Origin: Planctomycetota bacterium
GTDB lineage: Bacteria; Planctomycetota; J058
DNA length: 64,000 nucleotides
Assembly: GCA_019636275.1 (NCBI GenBank)
Contig: JAHBXY010000003.1
Coordinates: 62,001 to 126,000, forward strand
Reading direction: 5' to 3'
In this document: positions 23,157 through 33,122 of the stretch, one piece after another
Layout: each line of letters opens with the position of its first letter
Numbering within the stretch: position 1 is the stretch's first letter
Notes under the pieces: model-generated
Database searches by the model: none
The model's input: only the letters and a program-made list of their open reading frames with translations
Told to the model about the DNA's origin: nothing
Translations under genes and position numbers: made by a program

Positions 23157-24008
23157 TCCATCGACGAGGGCGGTCGAGTGGCTGGCGCGTGTGAGCACGG
23201 ACGCGTGTGGGAGGTCGGCTCGCCGTCCGTTGACGAGGCGGTCGAGTGGCTGGCGTGCGTGAGCAGGGTCGCGGCGCTGGCTGTCGGCGCGCCGTCCGTC
23301 GACGAGGGCGGTCGAGTGGCCGACGCGTGGGAGCAGCGTCGCGGCGCTGGCACGTCGGCTCGTGGTCCGTCGGCGAGGGCGGTCGAGTGGCTGGCGTGCG
23401 TGAAGGGTCGCGGCGCTGGACGTCGGCTCGTGGTCCGTCGGCCAGGGCGGTCGAGCGGCTGGCGCGTGTGAGCAGCGTCGCGGCGCTGGACGTCGGCTCG
23501 TGGTCCGTCGGCCAGGGCGGTCGAGCGGCTGGCGCGTGTGAGCAGCGTCGCGGCGCTGGACGTCGGCTCGTGGTCCGTCGACGAGGGCGGTCGAGCGGCT
23601 GGATCGTGTGAACAGCGTCGCGGCGCTGGACGTCGGCTCGTGGTTCGTCGACGAGGGCGGTCGAGCGGCTGGCGCGTGTGAACAGCGTCGCGGCGCTGGA
23701 CGTCGGCTCGTGGTCCGTCGACGAGGGCGGTCGAGCGGCTGACGCGTGTGAGCAGCGTCGCGGCGCTGGACGTCGGCTCGTGGTCCGTCGACGAGGGCGG
23801 CCGAGCGGCTGACGGCGTGAGCATGGTTGCGGCGCTGGACGTCGGCTCGTGGGTCCGTCGACGAGGGCGGCCGAGTGGCTGGCGCGTGTGAGCACGGTCA
23901 CGGCGCTGGCCGTCGGCTGGCCGTCATCGACGAGGGCGGTCGATTGGCTGGCGCCCGCGATCACGAGTACCGGGGCTGGGCGCTGGCCCGGGTCCGTCGA
24001 CGAGGAGG
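23157..24008 (-). repeat. Minisatellite array A: about 12 copies of a 70-bp repeat
   Basis: Copies recur at an exact 70-base step in the centre (the shared CGGTCGAG word at 23448, 23518, 23588, 23658, 23728, 23798), with more diverged copies at both edges. Each unit contains GTCGACGAGGGCGG, CGGCGCTGG and GTGAGCA words. The unit length is not a multiple of three, so the long open frames through it are chance products of GC-rich repeats. The reverse complement of the unit matches the unit of the array at 25684-27475 closely, so the two arrays are inverted copies flanking the HNH gene. There are no spacers, so it is not CRISPR. Confidence 0.9.
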
Positions 24009-24267
24009 GGCCTGGGGGGGGACGAGCGCGTCGCCGCCGTCGCCGTCCGCCAAGGCGGGCTCGTCCGGAATCAGGCCACGGGTCGTCTCGCCGGACCGCT
24101 GTCGCTATCGATGCGACTCGAACTCGTCGCGGGCCACATAATACACATATTTGAATCTAGCAATGGGACGCTGGCACCGGTACTCTTCATTGCTGACGTG
24201 GCGCATTGGCCGATCGGCCAGCGCAGGATCGCCACCACCACCAACCAAACCGCACGAAGGAGGGTCC
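24009..24267 (+). promoter_or_regulatory. Leader of HNH gene with AT-rich island and 14-bp palindrome
   Basis: About 260 bases between array A and the HNH gene. Bases 24136-24165 (around ATAATACACATATTTGAA) are strikingly AT-rich for this genome and probably hold the promoter, although no clean -35/-10 pair is certain. A perfect palindrome TGGCCGATCGGCCA lies at 24207-24220, a candidate operator. A strong AAGGAGG site precedes the ATG. Confidence 0.45.
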
Positions 24268-25614
24268 ATGAAGACGACCTCGCGCCGAGGCTCCGCCTCG
24301 TCCCAGCCGCTTCCCCGCGCCCAGCTCGAGGAGACCCTCGACGAGGCACGGCGGATCGACGCCCTGATCGCCGACGTGGTCCGCCGCGAGCGGCAGGCGA
24401 CCGCCGAGCTGGCCTACCTCCTCCTGCACGCCGAGCGGTGCGACGTGCACCGGGCCTTCGGTCACACGCGGATCGGGAAGTACGCCGTCGCTCGCGGCTT
24501 CGTCACGTCGGACAGAAAGGCCCGCGAGCTGATCGCGCTGGCCCAGGAGCTCGAGCGCCTGCCGCGCATGCGGCTCGACTTCCGGGCCGGCCAGGTCGAC
24601 TGGACCAAGGCGCGGACGGTCGCGCCGGTGGCCACGCCCGAGACCGAGGAGCGCTGGCTGGACCTCGCCAAGACCTGCACGAACCGCCAGCTCGAGGTCC
24701 TGGTCGCCGAGGCGAAGGGCCAGGAGGCGCCGGTGCGGCGGACGTTCAAGCAGACGAAGGAGCAGGCCGGCTGGCTCGACGAAGCTTTGCGCCTGGCGCG
24801 GCTGAACAGCGACCGCCCGCTCACCGACGAGCAGGCGCTCGAGGTCGTGTGCCGGGGCTACGCCGAGGGCGTGGCCAGCCGGGCCGGGGAAGGGCCGGCC
24901 TACAGGATCGTGATCCACAAGTGCGAGTGCGGCGCGCCGGCGACCCTCCGGGGCCGCGACGGGCCGGTCGAGCTTTCGCCCGCGAGCGAGGCCGCGGCGA
25001 AGCGCGACGCCGAGGTGCACGACCTGCGCACGGGCACGGGCAAGGTGACGAAGACGATCCCGGACCGGATCCGGCGCCTGGTCATGGATCGTGACGGCGG
25101 CGTCTGCAAGGTCCCGGGCTGCGGCGCGCGGGGCCGGCTCCACATCCACCACGAGCCCGGGCGCGAGGCCACCGGGCACGATCCGGATCACATGCTGCTC
25201 GCATGCGATCGCCACCACCCCGACCGCCATGAGGGCTACATCGAGATCAAGGGCGACGCGCGGGTGGGCTTCCGCTTCTTCCTCGCCGACGGGACGGAGC
25301 TCACAGGCGCGCCGGCGCCGGTCGCGCCCGTGAGCAGGCCGGCCGCGCCGGTCGAGTCGGCGTCGACGGGCGTGCGGCGGGGGGCGGCGCAGGAGGAGGA
25401 CGAGCCAGCTCGGATCGCCGTACTGGCGCTCGTCGGGCTGAAGTGCACGAAGACCGAGGCCCGCGAGCTCGTGCGCCGGGCCGGCCAGCGACTCGCCGAC
25501 CGAGGCGAGGGGCGCTCGGTCGAGGCGCTGACGGCGGAGGCGCTGCGGATCGTCGGCGACGGCCTGATCGGGCGCGGCGTCGAGCAGGTCGAATCGGGCT
25601 CGCGGTCGGCGTAG
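24268..25614 (+). CDS. HNH endonuclease with DUF222-like N-terminus and RuvA-C-like tail
   Basis: A 448-residue protein. Residues about 25-150 form a helical region like DUF222/13E12-type nucleases (FGHTRIGKYAVARGFVTSDR). The HNH/zinc core is at about 280-325: CKVPGC, then LHIHHEP, then LLACDRHHPDRH, giving the CxxxxC...HH...CxxHH order of metal-finger HNH enzymes. After a Pro/Ala linker the C-terminus (about 385-435; ARIAVLALVGLKCTKTEARE, then VEALTAEALRIVG) resembles the three-helix RuvA C-terminal domain. A nuclease acting on branched or repeated DNA is an inference. The ATG follows AAGGAGG. The gene is enclosed by inverted 70-bp repeat arrays and preceded by an AT-rich leader, both unlike the rest of the window, which suggests acquisition or selfish behaviour. 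Confidence 0.88.
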   Translation: MKTTSRRGSASSQPLPRAQLEETLDEARRIDALIADVVRRERQATAELAYLLLHAERCDVHRAFGHTRIGKYAVARGFVTSDRKARELIALAQELERLPRMRLDFRAGQVDWTKARTVAPVATPETEERWLDLAKTCTNRQLEVLVAEAKGQEAPVRRTFKQTKEQAGWLDEALRLARLNSDRPLTDEQALEVVCRGYAEGVASRAGEGPAYRIVIHKCECGAPATLRGRDGPVELSPASEAAAKRDAEVHDLRTGTGKVTKTIPDRIRRLVMDRDGGVCKVPGCGARGRLHIHHEPGREATGHDPDHMLLACDRHHPDRHEGYIEIKGDARVGFRFFLADGTELTGAPAPVAPVSRPAAPVESASTGVRRGAAQEEDEPARIAVLALVGLKCTKTEARELVRRAGQRLADRGEGRSVEALTAEALRIVGDGLIGRGVEQVESGSRSA

Positions 25615-25683
25615 GGAAGGCACGGGGGCCAGACGGACCGAGGCGCGCTTCGGGGACGACACCCGCGGGACGAGGCCCGGCGG

Positions 25684-27475
25684 GCCATGCTCACGGGCGC
25701 CAGCCACTCGGCCGCCGTCGTCGGGCCACGTCCCGCGCCGCGCCATGCTCACGGGCGCCAGCGGCTCGGCCGCCCTCGTCGACGAACGAGGGCGGACGAA
25801 CAACCCCGGGTCGTGCTCACGGACGTCGCCATCGCCGCCCTCGTCGATGAACCGCGGGCCGCCGTCCCGCGCCGGGCCATGCCCACGGGCGTCAGCCATC
25901 GGCCACCTCGTCGACGAACCGGGGGCCGACGTCCCGCGCCGGGCCATGCTCACGGGCACAGCCACCCGGCCGCCCTCGTCGATGAACCGCGGGCCGACGT
26001 TCCACGCCGGGCCATGCTCGCGGGCGTCAGCCACTCGGCCGCCCTCGTCGACGAACCGCGGGCCCACGGCCAGCGCGGGCCGACGTCCCGCGCCGGGCCA
26101 TGCTCGCGGGCGTCAGCCACTCGGCCGCCCTCGTCGACGAACCGCGGGCCCACGGCCAGCGCGGGCCGACGTCCCGCGCCGGGCCATGCTCACGGGCACC
26201 AGCCACCCGGCCGCCCTCGTCGATGAACCGCGGGCCGACGTTCCACGCCGGGCCATGCTCGCGGGCGTCAGCCACTCGGTCGCCCTCGTCGACGACGAAC
26301 CGCGGGCCGAGGTCCAGCGCCGGGCCATGCTCACGGGCGCCAGCAGCGGTTCGGCCGCTTCGTCGTCGGCGAACCGGACCGACGGCCAGCGCCGGCCATG
26401 CTCACAGGTACCAGCGGTTCCGCCGCCCTCGTCGACGAACCGCGGGCCGAGGGCCAGCGCCGGGCCGTGCTCACGGGCGCCAGCGCGTTCGGCCGCCCTC
26501 GTCGACGAACCCGCGGGCCGAGGGCCAGCGCCGGGCCGTGCTCACGGGCGCCAGCGCGTTCGGCCGCCTCGTCGTCGACGAACCGCGGGCCGACGGCCAG
26601 CGCCGGGCCATGCTCACGGGTGTCAGCGGTTCACCCGCCCTGTTCGAGAAACACCGGCCGACGGCCAGCGCCCAGGCCATGCTCACGGGCGCCAGCGGTT
26701 CGGCCGCTCTCGTCGACGACCAGGCGGGCCGTGTTCCAGCGCCGGGCCACGCTTCACGGGGGCCAGCGACTCGGCCGCCCTCGTCGACGAGCCCCGGGCC
26801 GACGGCCAGCGCCGGGCCGTGCTCACGGGCGCCAGCGGTTCGGCCGGCCTCGTCGTCGACGAACCGCGGGCCGAGGGCCAGCGCCGGGCCATGCTCACGG
26901 GGGCCAGCGGTTCGGCCGCCCTCGTCGTCGACGAACCGCGGGCCGAGGGCCAGCGCCGGGCCGTGCTCACGGGCGCCAGCGGTTCGGCCGGCCTCGTCGT
27001 CGACGAACCGCGGGCCGACGGCCAGCGCCGGGCCGTGCTCACGGGCGCCAGCGGTTCGGCCGGCCTCGTCGTCGACGAACCGCGGGCCGACGGCCAGCGC
27101 CGGGCCATGCTCACGGGCGCCAGCGGTTCGGTCGCCGTCGTCGACGACCCGCGGGTCGACGGCCGGCGCCCAGGCCATGCTCACGGGCGCCAGCGGTTCG
27201 GCCGCCGTCGTCGACGAACCGCGGGCCGACGGCCAGCGCCGGGCCATGCTCACGGGTGTCAGCGGTTCAGCACCCTGTCCGACGAACCGCCGCCCGACGG
27301 CCAGCGCCCAGGCCATGCTCACGGGCGCCAGCGGTTCGGCCGCCCTCGTCGACGACCAGGCGGGCCGTGTTCCAGCGCCGGGCCACGCTTCACGGGGGCC
27401 AGCGACTCGGCCGCCCTCGTCGACGAACCCCGGGCCGACGTAGCGCCGGGCCATGCTCACGGGCCAGCTACGCCG
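25684..27475 (+). repeat. Minisatellite array B: about 26 copies of a 66-87-bp repeat
   Basis: Units carry the words CTCGTCGACGAACCGCGGGC, GGCCAGCGCCGGGCC and TGCTCACGGGCGCCAGCGGT. I count about 26 copies of the TGCTCAC word. Most units are 69-72 bases; some near 26013-26186 are 87 bases. Higher-order copying is visible: the block at about 26608-26810 recurs at about 27244-27445, 636 bases apart. In places the 69/72-base units keep one frame, giving a 23-24-residue repeat, but frame changes occur, there is no ribosome site and no conserved start, so coding is doubtful. The units are the reverse-orientation relatives of array A. Confidence 0.9.
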
Positions 27476-27535
27476 ACGTCCTCGTTGAACCGGGCCTTGG
27501 CGGCGTCGGTCCACTTCGCGGCAGCGATCGGTCGA

Positions 27536-27566
27536 GGCGTCGTGGCGCAGGCTGCGCCACGACGCC
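27536..27566 (-). terminator. 14-bp hairpin terminator after the acidic-repeat protein gene
   Basis: GGCGTCGTGGCGCA (27536-27549) and TGCGCCACGACGCC (27553-27566) pair perfectly around a 3-base loop, with a further TCGA pairing outside a one-base bulge. It lies 22 bases beyond the stop of the - strand gene and also marks the edge of array B, so it can stop transcription from either side. Confidence 0.7.
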
Positions 27567-27588
27567 GTCGAGAAGTAACCGGGTCACG

Positions 27589-28776
27589 TCAGTAGGGGCC
27601 GAAGGGGCCGTCGACCTCGTCGCGCACGCCATCGACGTCATCCTCGTCCTCGAGGTCCTCGACCTCCTCCTCGCCGACCTCGTCGTCGCGGCCGAGCTCG
27701 TCGTCGCGGCCGAGCTCGTCGTCGCGGCCGAGCTCGTCGTCGCGGCCGAGCTCGTCGTCGCGGCCGAGCTCGTCGTCGCGGCCGAGCTCGTCGTCGCGGC
27801 CGACTTCGTCGTCGCGGCCGAGCTCGTCGTCGATGTCGCGGGCGTCGACGTCGGGCTGTTCGCCAGGCGGCGTGACCTGCTGGAGCGAGTAGGCGTAGTG
27901 CGTGGTCACGCGCTTGCCGCGGCCGTCCTCGCGGACGATCCGGGTGCCGGTGGCCTCGAGCCAGGCCAGGCGGCCAGCGTCGTCGATGGCGAAGGCGTAC
28001 TCGGGGGCCGGGGTGTCGCCGGTGACGTCGAAGCTCATGCGGAACTCGGCGCCGGCGTCGCCGCGGCCGACGAAGCGGACCTTGCCCGCCGGGAGGACGC
28101 CGGCCGCGGGGACGTGGGCCTCGAAGCCCTCCTCGATCGCCTCGCCCGCGCGCAGGCGCTCCATGACCACGCGCACGGGCGCGCTGCCCTCGTTGTTGCT
28201 GCGCACGAGCCAGGCCTCGAGGCGCTGGCTCCAGCGCTCGACCATCCACGGCCCGAACCGGCGCAGGAACCAGCGGCGCGCCGGGCGGTCGCCGGCCATG
28301 TCGCGCGCGGCCCGCGCGTAGAGCTGCTTGATCGTGCGCTCCTGCCCGGTGACGGCGAGGAGGCGCCACGTCGCATCGAACTCGTAGGTCCAGGTGCGGG
28401 CGAACTCGAGCTCGCGCTGGCCGATACGGATCGTCCGCAGATCGTCCTCGCCGTAGGTGATGCGCGTCTCGACGTTGGGCGCGACGGCGTTCATGCGCCA
28501 CCCCGTGAGCGTCGAGCGGACGGCGAAGCCCTGCGGCCGATCGAGCACCTCGGCCGACTCGGTCCACACGATCGTCGTCGTCTCCTCCTCGCCCTCGCGG
28601 CCGAGCGGCGCCTCGACGGTGCGCATCTCCGTGCGCGCGCGCCAGGTCTCGCCCGGCTGGAAGCGTTCGTCGATGCGGAAGCCCTCGCCCTCCTGCGCCG
28701 CGGCCCCCCCGGCGCAGCAGAGCGCCAGGGTCGCGACGGAGAGGCGGGCGCGCGTGGTGATCCAGCTCGAAGACAT
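27589..28776 (-). CDS. Secreted protein with acidic C-terminal hexapeptide repeats, function unknown
   Basis: A 395-residue protein. I place the start at the ATG at 28776, which has a GGAGAGG site and gives a classic signal peptide (basic start, then VATLALCCAGGAAAQ). The longer upstream reading is low-complexity. The mature part (about 28-330) is beta-rich, with WRARTEMRTVE and TRITYGEDDLRTIRIG, and has no family I recognise. Residues about 314-368 consist of 8-9 repeats of ELGRDD, followed by an Asp/Glu tail. The acidic repeats could bind cations or a basic partner. The gene lies downstream of the kinase-FGE gene on the same strand (174 bases apart), so they may share a process. Confidence 0.75.
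   Translation of the reverse strand: MSSSWITTRARLSVATLALCCAGGAAAQEGEGFRIDERFQPGETWRARTEMRTVEAPLGREGEEETTTIVWTESAEVLDRPQGFAVRSTLTGWRMNAVAPNVETRITYGEDDLRTIRIGQRELEFARTWTYEFDATWRLLAVTGQERTIKQLYARAARDMAGDRPARRWFLRRFGPWMVERWSQRLEAWLVRSNNEGSAPVRVVMERLRAGEAIEEGFEAHVPAAGVLPAGKVRFVGRGDAGAEFRMSFDVTGDTPAPEYAFAIDDAGRLAWLEATGTRIVREDGRGKRVTTHYAYSLQQVTPPGEQPDVDARDIDDELGRDDEVGRDDELGRDDELGRDDELGRDDELGRDDELGRDDELGRDDEVGEEEVEDLEDEDDVDGVRDEVDGPFGPY
27676..27831 (-). repeat. 18-bp tandem repeat coding for ELGRDD units
   Basis: About 8.7 copies of an 18-base unit (on the + strand GCGGCCGAGCTCGTCGTC), in frame within the secreted protein gene. Copies are almost identical, with a Leu-to-Val or similar change in two. 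Such near-identity at DNA level indicates recent expansion by slippage. Confidence 0.9.
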
Positions 28777-28950
28777 GGGCCTCTCCTTCCCCCGCCGACC
28801 CTCGCGGGCGGCACGCAGCCGGGTGCAAGCACCGGGCCCGGCCGGCGCCGCCGCCCGGAGGCCGCTCCCCGCGCCCTCGCCGCCCCGCCGGGACACGCAC
28901 GTCCCGAGGCCCGGAACCCGGCGGCGCACGAACGGCGGTCAGGGGTCAAC

Positions 28951-31020
28951 TCATCGCGCGACGCGGAAGCCGACGTTCTTCAGCCAGCGCGTCTCGCCGC
29001 CGTCCGAGGCGAAGCGGTCGAACGTGCGGCAGTAGGCCGACCCGCAGTTGTAGGCGCCGCCGCGCAGCACGCGCCGGGCGCCGGTGGTCGGGCCGGTGGG
29101 GTCGACCCGCTCCTCGCCCAGGCGCACGGGGTAGCCGGCCTCGGTGTGCCAGTCGGCCACCCACTCGTAGACGTTGCCGGCCATGTCGTGGCAGCCGAAG
29201 GGCGAGGCGCCGAGGGGGAAGCTGCCGACGGGCGCCGTCCCGTCGCGGCCGTCGTCGCTGGCGTTCATGCGGCCGCGCTCGAAGCGCTGCCCCCAGGGGA
29301 AGCGCAGCCCCTCGGGCCCGCGCGCCGCGTACTCCCACTCGGCCTCGGTCGGCAGGCGCAGCCCGGCCCAGTGGCCGTAGTCGCGCGCGTCCTCCCACAG
29401 CGCCTCGGCGTAGGGGTGCGCGTCGTCGGCCCCGGGCGGCGTGTCGGGCGCCGGGCGCCCGGCCGCCTCGCAGAAGCGGCGCCACTGGCCGAGCGTGACC
29501 TCGTACTTGCCCATGAAGAAGCCGCGGGTGATCCGCACCCGATGCGCCGGCCGCTCGTGGACCTCGTCGTCGTCGGCGCCCATGACGAAGCTCCCCGGCG
29601 GGACCCATACGAGCACCGAGCCGTCGCGCGCGTGGACGTACTCCCCCTCGCCCTCGCCGAAGGCCAGCCCGGCCGGCAAGGGCGTCGGCGGGCGGCGCGC
29701 GGGGTCGAGCGCCTCGAACCACGCCGGGACGGCCGCCCGCGCCACCCGGCGCGTGACGCGGGCCGCGTTGCCGGCGGCGTCGCGGGCCTCGACGACGACC
29801 TCGACGTCGCCCGGCGCCAGCGGCACGCGCAGGCTGAACCGCCCGCCGCGCGCCAGCCGCGCCTCGGCCCGACCTGCGCCGGTCACGGCCGCGACGTCGA
29901 TCGGCGGCGACACGTCGGTGGCCTCGCCCGTCACCTCGAGCGTGTCGGTCCACACCTCGGCGCCGTCGGCGGGCGCGTCGAGGAGCAGCGTCGGCGGCCG
30001 CCGGTCGGCGGCCGCCCCGGCGCGCCCCTCGAGCGCGATCGGCCCCAGCCAGCGCGCGGCGAGGACCAGCGTCACGACGACGACCGTGACCGCGCCGGCG
30101 ACGCCGGCCGCGCGCCGCGCGCGCGGGGCCGCCCGCGCCAGCACCGACGAGGCGCTCGAGGCGCTGACGCGCAGCCCCGCCAGGGCCCGGTCGAGGTCGC
30201 GCGCCAGCTCCTCGGCGTCGACGTAGCGCGCGTCGGGCCGCTTCTGCAGGGCGTGCAGGCACACCGCCTCGAGGTCGGCGTCGACCTCGCGCACCAGCCG
30301 CCGCGGCGGCGTGACCTCGCCCTGCATGATCTGCGCGCCCAGCTCGAGCACGTTCTGCCCGTCGAAGGGCAGCTTGCCGGTGAGCGCCTGGTAGAGGACC
30401 ACGCCGAGCGACCACACGTCCGTCTGCGGGCCCACCTCGTCGCGGCGCCCGGCGAGCTGCTCGGGCGACATGTAGGCGGGCGTGCCCAGCGACGCGCCCG
30501 TGCGCGTCATGCGGTCGAACCCCTGCGCGGCCGCCAGGCCGAAGTCGGCCACGCGCACGTGGCCGGCCTGGTCGACGAGCACGTTCTCGGGCTTCACGTC
30601 GCGATGCAGCACGCCCGCGCGGTGCGCGTGGCCGAGCGCACGCGCCGCGTCGCGCACGAGCGCCACGCGCCGGCGCAGGTCGAGCCCCGGCAGGACGTCC
30701 TCGAGCGTGCGCCCGCCCTCGACCAGCTCGTAGGCCAGGAACGGATGCCCGCCCGCCTCGCCCGCCGAGTGCACGCGCACGATCCCCGGATGGCTGAGCG
30801 ACGCCGTGATCTCGCCCTCGCGGCGGAAGCGCTCGAGCCGGCGCGCGTCGGGCTCGGGGTCGAGCACGACCTTCAGCGCCACCGGCCGCCCCGTGGCCCG
30901 GTCGCGCGCCCGGTAGACGGCGCCCATGGCCCCCTGCCCGAGCAGCCCCTCGACCTCGAAGCGCCCGCGCAGGGCCTCGAGGGCCGGGTTACGCCGGTGA
31001 AACGAGCCGGAGGCGCTCAC
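28951..31020 (-). CDS. Membrane Ser/Thr protein kinase fused to a formylglycine-generating-enzyme-type domain
   Basis: A 689-residue protein. I take the GTG at 31020 as start because the kinase fold follows directly ([19 protein letters not shown]). The catalytic motifs are [17 protein letters not shown] (near 137), DFGLA and [11 protein letters not shown]. One membrane helix lies near 303-327 ([20 protein letters not shown]). Next comes an Ig-like beta domain (about 345-430), then an FGE-sulfatase/SUMF1-type domain (about 465-689) with [33 protein letters not shown] and VLRGGAYNC. The kinase would be cytoplasmic and the FGE-type domain periplasmic. This architecture is known in Planctomycetes and Myxobacteria; the FGE part often serves as a binding module rather than an enzyme. 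The gene is divergent from moxR, with 98 bases between. Confidence 0.92.
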   Translation of the reverse strand: MSASGSFHRRNPALEALRGRFEVEGLLGQGAMGAVYRARDRATGRPVALKVVLDPEPDARRLERFRREGEITASLSHPGIVRVHSAGEAGGHPFLAYELVEGGRTLEDVLPGLDLRRRVALVRDAARALGHAHRAGVLHRDVKPENVLVDQAGHVRVADFGLAAAQGFDRMTRTGASLGTPAYMSPEQLAGRRDEVGPQTDVWSLGVVLYQALTGKLPFDGQNVLELGAQIMQGEVTPPRRLVREVDADLEAVCLHALQKRPDARYVDAEELARDLDRALAGLRVSASSASSVLARAAPRARRAAGVAGAVTVVVVTLVLAARWLGPIALEGRAGAAADRRPPTLLLDAPADGAEVWTDTLEVTGEATDVSPPIDVAAVTGAGRAEARLARGGRFSLRVPLAPGDVEVVVEARDAAGNAARVTRRVARAAVPAWFEALDPARRPPTPLPAGLAFGEGEGEYVHARDGSVLVWVPPGSFVMGADDDEVHERPAHRVRITRGFFMGKYEVTLGQWRRFCEAAGRPAPDTPPGADDAHPYAEALWEDARDYGHWAGLRLPTEAEWEYAARGPEGLRFPWGQRFERGRMNASDDGRDGTAPVGSFPLGASPFGCHDMAGNVYEWVADWHTEAGYPVRLGEERVDPTGPTTGARRVLRGGAYNCGSAYCRTFDRFASDGGETRWLKNVGFRVAR

Positions 31021-31064
31021 GCCGAGAGGGTAGCGGGGCGGGGCCGCGGCTCGCCATGTCCTCG

Positions 31065-31094
31065 GTGACCGTTCTCCCGCGGGCCAGGTATGAT
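31065..31094 (+). promoter_or_regulatory. Probable promoter of the moxR cluster
   Basis: GTGACC (31065-31070) and TATGAT (31089-31094) are separated by 18 bases. The -10 is one mismatch from consensus, and the -35 keeps TGAC. The resulting transcript would begin just ahead of the AGGAGGGG ribosome site at 31107-31114. Confidence 0.5.
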
Positions 31095-31118
31095 CCGCCC
31101 GCGCGCAGGAGGGGCCCC

Positions 31119-32213
<1,095 letters not shown>

Positions 32214-32217
32214 CCCC

Positions 32218-33120
32218 ATGCCGGCCGTCGCCCTGCCCGAGGACGTCCGCGACCGCATCGCCAGGCTGTCGGTGGGCGCGTTCGGGCTGGTCGAGGGCTC
32301 CCTCGCCGGCCTGCACAAGAGCCCCTACCAGGGCTTCTCGGTCGAGTTCGCGCAGCACCGCGAGTACACCTGGGGCGACGAGCTGCGCCACGTCGACTGG
32401 AAGGTCTTCGCCCGCACCGACCGCCACTACGTCAAGCAGTACGAGGAGGAGACCAACCTCCAGGCGACGATCGTCCTCGACCAGAGCGAGTCCATGCTCT
32501 ACCGCGGGTCGCGGGCGCAGGCGAGCAAGTACGAGTACGCCGCCACCCTCGCCGCCGGCCTGGCGTTCGTCCTCCTCCGCCAGCAGGACGCCGCCGGCCT
32601 GGTCCTCTTCGACGACCAGGTGCGCCGCCGCCTGCCGCCCTCGGCCCACCCGGCGCAGCTGCGCAACATGACCTCGGCCATGGCGGAGGTCGAGCTGCGC
32701 GCCGAGACGACCGCAGGCCCCGTCCTGCACCAGCTCGCCGACGAGCTGACCCGGCGCGGCGTGGTGTTCATCATCTCGGACCTGCTCTTCCCGCGGGCGC
32801 AGCTCCTCGACGGCCTCAAGCACCTGCGCCACAAGCGCCACGACGTCGTCGTCCTGCAGGTCGTCGACCCCGACGAGCTCTCCTTCCCCTTCGAGGACAT
32901 GACCCGCTTCGAGGGCCTCGAGGTCCCCCGCGCGCTGCTCGTCGACCCGCGCGCCCTGCGCCAGGGCTACCTCGAGGCGCTGGGCGAGTTCCTGCGCGAG
33001 GTCGAGGCGGCCTGCACCGAGGCGCGCGCCGACCACGTGCGCATGGACACGGGCGCGCCCGTCGGCGTGGCCCTGGCGCGCTTCCTCAGCCAGCGCCTGG
33101 GGCGCCGGGGGCGGGGCTAG
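32218..33120 (+). CDS. DUF58 (VWA-like) protein
   Basis: A 300-residue DUF58 protein. The family segment YQGFSVEFAQHREYTWGDELRH-type (about 37-60) and VDWKVFARTDRHYVKQYEEE are present. A MIDAS-like IVLDQSESM near residue 87 (DxSxS) suggests metal-dependent partner binding in a VWA fold. It starts 4 bases after moxR, the universal moxR-DUF58 pairing. No membrane helix is seen, so it is probably cytoplasmic or peripheral. Confidence 0.93.
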   Translation: MPAVALPEDVRDRIARLSVGAFGLVEGSLAGLHKSPYQGFSVEFAQHREYTWGDELRHVDWKVFARTDRHYVKQYEEETNLQATIVLDQSESMLYRGSRAQASKYEYAATLAAGLAFVLLRQQDAAGLVLFDDQVRRRLPPSAHPAQLRNMTSAMAEVELRAETTAGPVLHQLADELTRRGVVFIISDLLFPRAQLLDGLKHLRHKRHDVVVLQVVDPDELSFPFEDMTRFEGLEVPRALLVDPRALRQGYLEALGEFLREVEAACTEARADHVRMDTGAPVGVALARFLSQRLGRRGRG

Positions 33121-33122
33121 CC

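Noticed and set aside
23157..24008. CRISPR array
   Set aside because: Units abut at a 70-base step without unique spacers, and no cas gene is present.
25745..27595. A 616-residue frame coding LVDEPRADGQRRAMLTGASG-type repeats in array B
   Set aside because: Units vary between about 66 and 87 bases, so the repeated peptide changes frame; there is no ribosome site, signal or conserved start, and array A, of the same family, uses a 70-base unit that cannot keep frame.
26398..31068. A 1556-residue + strand frame
   Set aside because: It runs through array B and then antisense to the secreted protein and kinase genes, whose - strand products are clear. It is a shadow.
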